Shown piece by piece: positions 7,462 through 13,332 of a DNA stretch of 17,186 nucleotides. Position 1 is the stretch's first letter, and each line of letters opens with the position of its first letter. Position numbers and translations under genes: made by a program. Below the pieces are notes generated by a model. It worked only from the letters and a program-made list of their open reading frames with translations, did no database searches and was not told where the DNA came from. The DNA comes from Nitrospira sp. GTDB lineage: Bacteria; Nitrospirota; Nitrospiria; Nitrospirales; Nitrospiraceae. The stretch covers positions 1 through 17,186 of the forward strand of contig JANYAJ010000043.1 of the NCBI GenBank assembly GCA_025361385.1. The letters are read 5' to 3'.

Positions 7462-7717
7462 AGGGCCGCTCCTTCGTTACGAGGTCACACCAATTCTGCC
7501 GAACGTTTCGCTGCCGGGTTCACCGAGGAGATCACTGTTCTGCGAACAGCCCCCCTCCCGCACAAGTGCCTCTGCGATTATCGAGAACCATAGATGAGAG
7601 TGAGGTCCGCGCAGCGCGATCGGCGCTGAGCAACGCGATTCGCTGGGGCGATTATACTGATCGCCTTGCCAACGTGGCAACTTGCATGAACCGACACACG
7701 TTGCGTAGAGTACGAAG
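7462..7717. promoter_or_regulatory. Divergent intergenic region with an operator-like palindrome
   Basis: 256 nt between the 64-aa gene and the membrane-anchored hypothetical gene, which diverge. On the + strand it holds TATACT (7653-7658), a 5/6 match to a -10 box without a clear -35, flanked by GGCGAT and ATCGCC. A further palindrome TTGCCA-ACG-TGGCAA lies at 7666-7680, where a repressor could cover the start of transcription. No RNA gene is seen. Function is inferred from layout only. Confidence 0.3.
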
Positions 7718-8293
7718 ATGATCCCTCACGCTCCTGACTCATCACAGGAACACAGACCCCTAGCACGACCATCCGCAACCCGATCCATGACATTGCTGTC
7801 TATACTCTGTCTCTCTGGTGGGGTTGCGCTGGTCGTGGTCAATATGGTGGCAGCCCAAGTAATCGGCAATGAAGCAGAAATGGATCGATTACAGGGAAAG
7901 GCCGAGGAGGCGATGGCAAACGAGGACCCGGAAGGCGCCGCCATGAACATGGGACGCGCAGCACTCATGGCCAAATTGCTTGCCAAGACCCATCAGGAGG
8001 ACGTTTCAGCCGTTCGTCTATTCCAAGGCGCCGAGACCCTGTTTCGTGCACAGGAGCATAGCTATCGAGCCATAGCTCTCTTTCGCCGGGCAGGAGGCCA
8101 ACTGCCCGCCTCTTCGGGAGTCTGCGGAAGCCTCTCACTCGCCCAACAGAGCCTCCAGCAGGCACTCACAACGCTCAATCACGGGAAGAATGCACCAGGC
8201 CCAATCGCAACGAAGGCCACCCAACTCCGCGAGGCAGCCACTGAGTGGGTGACCGTCATCGACTCGCTGATCGCCGACTATCAGTGCCGCTAA
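7718..8293 (+). CDS. Hypothetical membrane-anchored or secreted helical protein
   Basis: A 191-residue protein with one hydrophobic segment at about residues 25-46 (SGGVALVVVNMVAA) preceded by a basic stretch, then an Ala/Gln/Glu-rich, almost wholly helical part. It could be an inner-membrane anchor or, if ATG 7787 (Met24) is the start, a cleaved signal peptide ending at VAA-Q. Neither start has a strong Shine-Dalgarno sequence; 7718 has a weak purine run before it. The two late cysteines, C136 and C190, could form a disulfide in the periplasm. The helical pairs around residues 60-125 hint at a TPR-like bundle, but no consensus is clear. I do not recognise the family. It converges on the PIN-domain gene. 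Confidence 0.55.
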   Translation: MIPHAPDSSQEHRPLARPSATRSMTLLSILCLSGGVALVVVNMVAAQVIGNEAEMDRLQGKAEEAMANEDPEGAAMNMGRAALMAKLLAKTHQEDVSAVRLFQGAETLFRAQEHSYRAIALFRRAGGQLPASSGVCGSLSLAQQSLQQALTTLNHGKNAPGPIATKATQLREAATEWVTVIDSLIADYQCR

Positions 8294-8342
8294 CACCTGC
8301 CTCTTCTGCCCACTCCGATCTCAGCACTGAGCACTTCCCGAA

Positions 8343-8786
8343 CTAGTCGTCTTCCGGGTTAATGATATGCAGGCCAGCAGAACGACAGGCCGTCAGCAAT
8401 TGCTGATCGGCACTAACGACGGTCAAGCGTAACGGCTTGAGTTCCAACGCCAGCGCCAAATGCAAGACCTGCGGTGAGCGAAGGGCCGGATACTCCAGGG
8501 CAAGCTCTTTCGTCGCCAAATAGGTCTGCATCGTCGGGGCGATGAACTGGAAGAGACCCTCCTGCGACTCTTTCTCGAACTTATGAATCACCGAGTAACA
8601 ATCGTCACGGGTGATGTCTCCGTGGTGGGCTCGATTCGAGAATGCCGTATAAAAATCGGTCACGGACCATGTTGGCACAATCGCGACCATCCCCCGCTTC
8701 ACCATCAGCTTGCCGATGATACGTGTGCCGCGCTCCATGCTGTACCGTTTCACCAACGCCGTTGAATCGAAATAGTAGTACGGCAT
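8343..8786 (-). CDS. PIN-domain protein, VapC-like toxin with an altered active site
   Basis: A 147-residue PIN fold, the length of VapC ribonuclease toxins. Seen: YYYFDSTALVKRY with the first acidic residue D7; TWSVTDFYTAF with D44 where Glu is usual; LRSPQVLHLALAL with Q106 where the third acidic residue (usually D in D-A-L-H-L) should be; and VVSADQQLLTACRSAGLHIINPED with D127. Thus one metal-binding acid is replaced by Gln, and nuclease activity may be weak or lost. It starts at ATG 8786, four nt after the stop of a small basic protein that probably serves as antitoxin. The pair sits at the end of a lipoprotein operon, so it may be expressed from that operon. Confidence 0.78.
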   Translation of the reverse strand: MPYYYFDSTALVKRYSMERGTRIIGKLMVKRGMVAIVPTWSVTDFYTAFSNRAHHGDITRDDCYSVIHKFEKESQEGLFQFIAPTMQTYLATKELALEYPALRSPQVLHLALALELKPLRLTVVSADQQLLTACRSAGLHIINPEDD

Positions 8787-8790
8787 GCGA

Positions 8791-9069
8791 TCAGACCCTC
8801 CCCTTCAGAATGATGGCAGCCAAGGGGCCCGGCATTTTTGAGAGCCGATCTTGGATTTCATCCAGCGGCAACTCGTCATACCCCTCTTTCCGAAACTTAT
8901 CGGCCAGATTCCCCTGGTTGAACGACGCGGTGTCGTTCTTGAGGCGATCGCCAAGCCGGCGTTTCGCCAAACGGCTGGGAACTCGCTGATGTGTGACCGT
9001 CAACCCGCGGCCGCGGCTCCGTGGTGCACGAGTGGTTGTCTGTCCTGCTCCTGATTTCGCTTTGGCCAT
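8791..9069 (-). CDS. Small basic protein, probable antitoxin partner of the PIN protein
   Basis: A 92-residue protein starting at ATG 9069 behind a purine-rich GGGAGAGGGT. The frame is open further upstream, but that extension lies inside the preceding lipoprotein gene and has no support. The N-terminal 45 residues are very basic (RAPRSRGRG, RLAKRRLGDRL) and probably disordered or nucleic-acid binding; the C-terminal part, LPLDEIQDRLSKMPGPLAAII, resembles the tail of antitoxins encoded directly before PIN toxins. It lies 22 nt after the long LPP20 lipoprotein gene and 4 nt before the PIN gene. The antitoxin role is inferred from gene order, size and charge; no DNA-binding fold is certain. Confidence 0.6.
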   Translation of the reverse strand: MAKAKSGAGQTTTRAPRSRGRGLTVTHQRVPSRLAKRRLGDRLKNDTASFNQGNLADKFRKEGYDELPLDEIQDRLSKMPGPLAAIILKGRV

Positions 9070-9091
9070 ACCCTCTCCCTCTCTCTCTGAA

Positions 9092-10255
9092 TTAGTGGGG
9101 TGCTGACGCCGGCATAGAGACCTGTCCATCCCGCGGACATCCCGCAAGCTGGCTCGATAATGCCGGCAATTCCGCCTCTCCATACACATGTGCCGCAATG
9201 GCCTTCGCCACATCGGCAGAAAACTCATGCTGCATGACTCGCACAACTTTAGCTGTCGCCTCACGCTCAGACAAATGGCCTTCCTTCCCGCCCTTTGACA
9301 AAGCGCCAACCACTCGCTGACTGGCGACATCCACGACTTCGAAATCGCTGCACCAACGCATGAACTTGAACTGCGGATCGCGCACGTCGATGGGCCATAC
9401 CCGTACCATGCCCCTCACCAGCAACTCCGGGGATGGTCCGTTGGTATCGCCGCCCATCGATCGATCTCCACCCCCGAGACGACTCGTGACCTGCAACCCT
9501 TCCTTCAGCAGACCCTCCGTCAAGGCACGCTGAACCGGTTCTGCCTGATCGCCGGTCACCGCTACTACGATCACAAGATTCGTCGCGAGGAATTGCTCGA
9601 GCTCACGCGTGAGCTCGCTCACGCGATAGGCCGCAGCGGTCCCCTGCCCACTCGGGCGAATCACACGAAGGTCGGCATTATAGGTCTCACGCAGCACCAA
9701 ATTTCTGGCAGCCCGTCTTAATGCCCTGGCTTTGGCCAACTTATCAGAGGGGTGGCGAGCCTCACCGACATCGTCTCCGATTGATCGGTCCAGCTCGGTG
9801 ATCTTTTCCATGAACGAGGCCTCTGCCTGCGACCGCTGCATCCCCGCTAAGGCATAGTGGAGGCCGCTGTGCCCATCGACCCACCGATCGACGACCTTGA
9901 CGTTCTCCAACACTTTGTCGGTCGATACAGTCGTCAGATTGTCGAGGGTCAGACGCCGTTCAGCGTTGCTGTACCCCCGCTGTTCAATCAGCAGATACGA
10001 CTCCCAATCCTTGGCTTGCGCGCTCACCTCGGCTTTAAAAATCCTGGCCACTGCAGCATAGGCGCGATCTTCAGCTGTCGCACGACTTTCCGCCTGTCCC
10101 ACGCCCACAAGATATTGTCCGGACGGATAAGCCGTACTCACCCCGTCAATCCAGTCTGGTTTCGCGTGCCCTCCAAACCAGGAACAGCCGGAGAAAGCAC
10201 ACAACGCAATCAGCGCCATTCCGATCCGGCTCACGAACGACGATCCGTCTCTCAT
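9092..10255 (-). CDS. LPP20-family lipoprotein, long form
   Basis: Outer-membrane lipoprotein of 387 residues. The signal peptide MALIALCAFSGC gives a lipobox with Cys24. The LPP20 domain follows: KPDWIDG near residue 32, then YLVGVGQAESRATAEDRAYAAVARIF. LPP20 domains occur in H. pylori LPP20 and in flagellar FlgP. The remaining 240 residues are extra: a helical basic part (about 150-230) and an alpha/beta part with ATNLVIVVAVTGDQ, LLVRGMVRVWPID and FEVVDVASQRVVGALSKGGKEG, which resembles TolB- or LpoB-like folds; this last point is weak. The start ATG 10255 overlaps the stop of the upstream TPR lipoprotein gene by 4 nt, so the two are translationally coupled. Function unknown; an envelope structural or peptidoglycan-linked role is likely. 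Confidence 0.78.
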   Translation of the reverse strand: MRDGSSFVSRIGMALIALCAFSGCSWFGGHAKPDWIDGVSTAYPSGQYLVGVGQAESRATAEDRAYAAVARIFKAEVSAQAKDWESYLLIEQRGYSNAERRLTLDNLTTVSTDKVLENVKVVDRWVDGHSGLHYALAGMQRSQAEASFMEKITELDRSIGDDVGEARHPSDKLAKARALRRAARNLVLRETYNADLRVIRPSGQGTAAAYRVSELTRELEQFLATNLVIVVAVTGDQAEPVQRALTEGLLKEGLQVTSRLGGGDRSMGGDTNGPSPELLVRGMVRVWPIDVRDPQFKFMRWCSDFEVVDVASQRVVGALSKGGKEGHLSEREATAKVVRVMQHEFSADVAKAIAAHVYGEAELPALSSQLAGCPRDGQVSMPASAPH

Positions 10256-11742
10256 GGCATCACCCGTTGGATCACGACTGCAGTCTCGCCAGGCCCAACA
10301 GAGAGGGTCCGCAGGGTTTCAGGCTTCAACGGCTCAAGAGGGCCACCGGCTGAATGCTGCACCTGGTAACGACCAGCGGGAACCCAGACCCGCGCAAGAT
10401 GAATTTCATCGGGCAATGTCTGCCAGCTCCGCTTGTCTGCTTCTTCGGATGCCACAGCCAGTCCTTTCGTCAGCAGTCCGACGAGCAGGCCCACCCAGGG
10501 CGCCGCATCCTTCCCTGCTGCCTGCTGCGCCCCTCTCGTTGCTCCCTCGGCCAACGCAAACTTCGTGGCAGCACGGGCTAGGGCCTTGACTGTGATGCCG
10601 GCCATTCGTTCCGACAGCGCTTTATCTGCTTGTGCCGTCACGTTATGCGCCAACTCCGTGTTCACCACAACCCGCGAACCATTGTCTGCAATCAGATTAA
10701 CGGTATCAACCCTCACCTGCGTCTTCTGTGGAACGAGACGCGGTAAGGCCACACGAACGACGCGGCCATTCAGTCCATACAACACCGTGTCCACCCCTCG
10801 ATTGGATTGCCGACTCGACTGCGAAATTCCGCGATTCAGCAACACCAACTGAAGGGCATCGAGACTGATCGGCAGATCAAGAAGCTGATCCTCCTTGTGT
10901 GGCGCGCGGCCATTATAGCTGATCACAACCACTTGAGCGAGTTGTTGCAGCGCCTGACTGCTCTCCCATTTCATCTCAGGAAAAGCCTGTTGGTACTCGG
11001 CTAACTCTTGCGTGAAGTGCAGCGCCTCGGCCGTTCGGAGCAGATCAACCCGCAACTGAGAGGGCACGGCCGTATGGGACCATGCGCGGGTCGCCTCAAG
11101 AGTCTCATACGCCTTCCGATAGGCAATAAACGCATTATTCACATCCCCGGTGCTCTCATACAGAATGCCGGTCAGATAACGGGCGAAACCGTCATCCCGA
11201 TAGGCATTCTTCTCCTTGGTCCGATCCGACAGGACATTGAGTCGATGATCGATACGCCGGGCCTCGACCAACGCATCCTGCCACTGGCCCACCGTCGCAT
11301 AATTAAGGGCCTTCAAGACATTGATGAGCACCTGCTCATAGGAATCACCCTCATAGGGTAACGCCGTATCGTTCGTCATGAATGCGAGCGTTTCCGTTCG
11401 GATCCTCCTCGTGTAGAGGCGATCGACCTCATCCTCTGCCTGTTCGAGCACCGCATTACTCTGCTGATAATCGCCGGCGAGTTGAAGCGTCATGCCTCGG
11501 TCCATACCGTAGAGCACCCGGCTTTTCGCCCCATAGTCTTTCTCTGCTGCAGCGACAATGGCATCGGCGCCCTTGGGGTCGTGGGCGCGAAGACTGGTTT
11601 CAATGAGGAGATACCGATTAACAGAGGGACCGCATCCGGCCAGCAACACGAAGGCCACCAGGGCAACGAGAAACTGAGTGAAAACAAAAAAGCCCCACCG
11701 TGCCTGAAGAAGGGCGGTGGGGCGTGAGGCAAGACAGCTCAA
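10252..11742 (-). CDS. COG3014-like TPR lipoprotein with a terminator inside its signal-peptide codons
   Basis: Lipoprotein of 496 residues counted from TTG 11742. Lipobox VLLAGC gives Cys37. After it comes a TPR-like helical region (about 45-265, e.g. AYRDDGFARYLTGILYESTGDVNNAFIAYRKAYE), then a beta-rich part and a Gly/Ala-rich segment GATRGAQQAAGKDAAPWVGLLVGLLTKG around 410-440. It resembles the uncharacterised COG3014 lipoproteins, which I recall lying next to lpoB in other bacteria. The start is a problem: no ATG precedes the lipobox, and TTG 11742 (15 nt after the lpoB stop, no Shine-Dalgarno) is the only start giving a basic n-region (R7, R15) and a full hydrophobic core. Residues 7-21 are then encoded by a strong intrinsic terminator. 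GTG codons nearer the lipobox would leave too short a signal. Confidence 0.72.
   Translation of the reverse strand: MSCLASRPTALLQARWGFFVFTQFLVALVAFVLLAGCGPSVNRYLLIETSLRAHDPKGADAIVAAAEKDYGAKSRVLYGMDRGMTLQLAGDYQQSNAVLEQAEDEVDRLYTRRIRTETLAFMTNDTALPYEGDSYEQVLINVLKALNYATVGQWQDALVEARRIDHRLNVLSDRTKEKNAYRDDGFARYLTGILYESTGDVNNAFIAYRKAYETLEATRAWSHTAVPSQLRVDLLRTAEALHFTQELAEYQQAFPEMKWESSQALQQLAQVVVISYNGRAPHKEDQLLDLPISLDALQLVLLNRGISQSSRQSNRGVDTVLYGLNGRVVRVALPRLVPQKTQVRVDTVNLIADNGSRVVVNTELAHNVTAQADKALSERMAGITVKALARAATKFALAEGATRGAQQAAGKDAAPWVGLLVGLLTKGLAVASEEADKRSWQTLPDEIHLARVWVPAGRYQVQHSAGGPLEPLKPETLRTLSVGPGETAVVIQRVMP
11681..11723 (-). terminator. Strong intrinsic terminator after lpoB, overlapping the next gene's 5' end
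   Basis: On the minus strand GCCCCACCG (11723-11715) pairs perfectly with CGGTGGGGC (11700-11692), nine base pairs mostly G-C, with three more pairs possible in the 14-nt loop (CCT/AGG). It is followed at once by TTTTTTGTTTT (11691-11681). It lies 34 nt after the lpoB stop. There is no T-run in the other direction, so it acts on minus-strand transcription only. Confidence 0.85.
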
Positions 11743-11757
11743 CGGAGGTTGTGGAGC

Positions 11758-12369
11758 CTAAAAAATGGAACGTTTCTTTTCGACAACTTTCTTGATCTTC
11801 TTCTGGCCATACCAGACCTTGGCATTACTCTCCAAATCTACCATCTGGAGATCGACCTGGTAGAACACCGCCTTCGTCCCGTCGGCCTCGTCGAGAATCG
11901 TGGCAATGCTGCCCTTCATCATGTAATCGGCACCGATCTCTTTTCCCGGCGCTTTCTGCGTATCCTCGCGCGCATACATCGCCTGTTCTTTGCGCTCAGT
12001 ACGCAGCTCCTCACGATCTCCTTTTCCAGCCACAAACGTCACTTTTTGGGAATTCGTGAGCTCACGTTCAAGATCAGTTACAAACGTGTTGACGTTGATA
12101 TGTTCGTGACTGCTGTTCTGAATGGCCCCAATGACCACGACCGGTTGGCGATGCTTCGAACTGGCAAAATTATTGAGCCAGGGATACTCCAACGCCTCTT
12201 TGACCATAGATTCCGCGACAATCCTGGAATCGGTATCATTCCAACGCCCGCTCAAATCCGTGACGACCCCGGAGTCAACCCTGGTAATTTTCGTTTCCTG
12301 TGCACAACCGGCCAACAACAGCACCGCCAGCGCCATGACCCCGATTCGTCCACGATCCATCACGATCAC
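11758..12369 (-). CDS. lpoB: Penicillin-binding protein activator LpoB-like lipoprotein
   Basis: Outer-membrane lipoprotein, 203 residues from GTG 12369. LpoB in E. coli reaches through the peptidoglycan to stimulate the synthase PBP1B. Seen: signal peptide with basic DRGR and lipobox LLAGC (Cys22), then the LpoB/YcfM fold: VVVIGAIQNSSHEHINVNTFVTDL, an ELTNSQKVTFV strand-turn, GADYMMKGSIATI, and VFYQVDLQMVDLESNAKVWYGQKKIKKV at the C-terminus. GTG 12369 is chosen because AGGAGG ends 6 nt before it; ATG 12360 is in frame but 15 nt away from that site. The long flexible linker of enteric LpoB is absent. It is 50 nt downstream of an LPP20 lipoprotein gene and is followed by a strong terminator. 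Which synthase it activates is unknown. Confidence 0.82.
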   Translation of the reverse strand: MIVMDRGRIGVMALAVLLLAGCAQETKITRVDSGVVTDLSGRWNDTDSRIVAESMVKEALEYPWLNNFASSKHRQPVVVIGAIQNSSHEHINVNTFVTDLERELTNSQKVTFVAGKGDREELRTERKEQAMYAREDTQKAPGKEIGADYMMKGSIATILDEADGTKAVFYQVDLQMVDLESNAKVWYGQKKIKKVVEKKRSIF

Positions 12370-12419
12370 GCGATACCTCCTTGCACATGCAGCCATTGGC
12401 AGTCGATGAGGCAGAGCCC

Positions 12420-12986
12420 TTACTTCGGCGCCCGTTTATCTTCTTCTTTCTCAAGCCGATCGAAAAGCTTATCGGCATTCTTTCTGACGTAGTCACGAAC
12501 CTGTGCGTTGAGTTCCTTCGCCTTCTCAAGATTATCCTTCATCTCCTCGAGATTCAGCTTGGTCAACACGTAGTAGGTGTTCGTTTTCTCGTCCTTGTAC
12601 CGCTCGATGGGACGCACACCGCTGAGCGTCGTCGTCGTCACCGTCTTAATGGCCCGCTCGACATTCTGCTCTTCCGTGTTCTTCGTAAAGTCTCCGGCTG
12701 TCGTGGAGGCCGCATAATCGCGCATCAGATAGCCGGTATAGGTTTCAAAGGTCTTGGCGATTTCAGCTCTGGCACGATTTTCAGCGGTATCCCAAGCCAG
12801 CGGCTCATTCCGGACACCGGACACGGACCCGACGCCATAAAAGGCCTTACTATCTTTCTCGTTAAAGGCTCCGGACCCTTGCTTGACCCACTTCGGAGGC
12901 CCGCCGCAAGCAGCAAGTCCGATCATCAGTGCAACAGCGACTCCCCCCCCGACTAGCCTCGACCTGAATCCCAGTACCCTATTCAT
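12420..12986 (-). CDS. LPP20-family lipoprotein, short form
   Basis: Outer-membrane lipoprotein of 188 residues, near the usual LPP20 length. Start ATG 12986 is preceded by GGAGG with a 7-nt gap; the frame stays open 34 codons upstream without a better site. The signal peptide has a basic n-region (RVLGFRSR) and lipobox GLAAC (Cys27). The domain opens with PPKWVKQGSGAF and AFYGVGSVSGVRN, then AENRARAEIAKTFETYTGYLMRDY, the same plan as the longer LPP20 protein in this window, and ends in a charged coiled-coil-like tail (LEKAKELNAQVRDYVRKNADKLFDRLEKEEDK). It is the first gene after a sigma-70-like promoter and precedes lpoB, so the two are probably one transcript. Function unknown; an envelope scaffold role linked to PBP activation is possible. 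Confidence 0.8.
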   Translation of the reverse strand: MNRVLGFRSRLVGGGVAVALMIGLAACGGPPKWVKQGSGAFNEKDSKAFYGVGSVSGVRNEPLAWDTAENRARAEIAKTFETYTGYLMRDYAASTTAGDFTKNTEEQNVERAIKTVTTTTLSGVRPIERYKDEKTNTYYVLTKLNLEEMKDNLEKAKELNAQVRDYVRKNADKLFDRLEKEEDKRAPK

Positions 12987-13078
12987 ACCCTTGCCTCCTT
13001 GGTGATGACCTGGACCGTGAAACAGCACGTCACAGCGGCAGATGCCAGCGACAAACGTTCGAGAATCCAAACGAAAGC

Positions 13079-13107
13079 ATGCTAACATGCACCCCTACCT
13101 CAGTCAA
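13079..13107 (-). promoter_or_regulatory. Sigma-70-like promoter of the LPP20-lpoB unit
   Basis: On the minus strand TTGACT (13107-13102) and TAGCAT (13084-13079) are separated by 17 nt, matching the -35 and -10 consensus at 5/6 and 4/6. The predicted start near 13072 leaves a leader of about 85 nt before ATG 12986. The rest of the 12987-13161 intergenic stretch shows nothing else clear. Confidence 0.5.
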
Positions 13108-13161
13108 CGCAACAGGCGCTCAACGGTTGACCCACTCACTGTACTCATTTAGGAGGATCCC

Positions 13162-13332
13162 GTGGCAGACATTCAGATCAATGACGGTATCATTAAGATT
13201 GTGAACATGGAAGTACAAGATCCCAAAGCAGCCGCGGTCCTTGCCGAATACCCTCAAGTCCGCTGGGCAGAAATTACACGGAAAGCGGTCAAGATCGGAC
13301 TGGGGTATCTCAAGGGAGGAGAAAAACCCTAA
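13162..13332 (+). CDS. Small hypothetical protein, 56 aa, GTG start
   Basis: GTG 13162 is preceded by AGGAGG (13151-13156) with a 5-nt gap, an excellent ribosome site. The 56 residues begin ADIQINDGIIKIVNMEV and end with an amphipathic helix (AEITRKAVKIGLGYLK) after EYPQVRW. The strand-then-helix plan, with a YPxxxWxEI-like turn, recalls small ribbon-helix-helix VapB antitoxins, but I could not confirm this and no toxin gene is adjacent. Its TAA stop overlaps the stop of the convergent caspase-fold gene by 4 nt. It diverges from the LPP20-lpoB unit; TTGACC at 13127 is a possible -35 without a good -10. Function unknown. Confidence 0.68.
   Translation: MADIQINDGIIKIVNMEVQDPKAAAVLAEYPQVRWAEITRKAVKIGLGYLKGGEKP

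Noticed and set aside
7675..7685. TGGCAACTTGC as a second sigma-54 promoter
   Set aside because: The GG to GC distance is about 4 nt too short for a -24/-12 element.
9071..9090. CT/GA-rich run before the small basic gene as a phase-variable repeat
   Set aside because: Only a few uninterrupted dinucleotide units; it is more simply a purine-rich ribosome site.
11749..12492. Open frame of 247 codons on the plus strand opposite lpoB and part of the LPP20 gene
   Set aside because: The opposite strand carries two lipoproteins with lipoboxes and good ribosome sites; the plus frame has no domain or start signal.
13127..13155. TTGACC-17-TAGGAG as promoter of the 56-aa gene
   Set aside because: The -10 match is poor and would place the transcript start beyond its own ribosome site.
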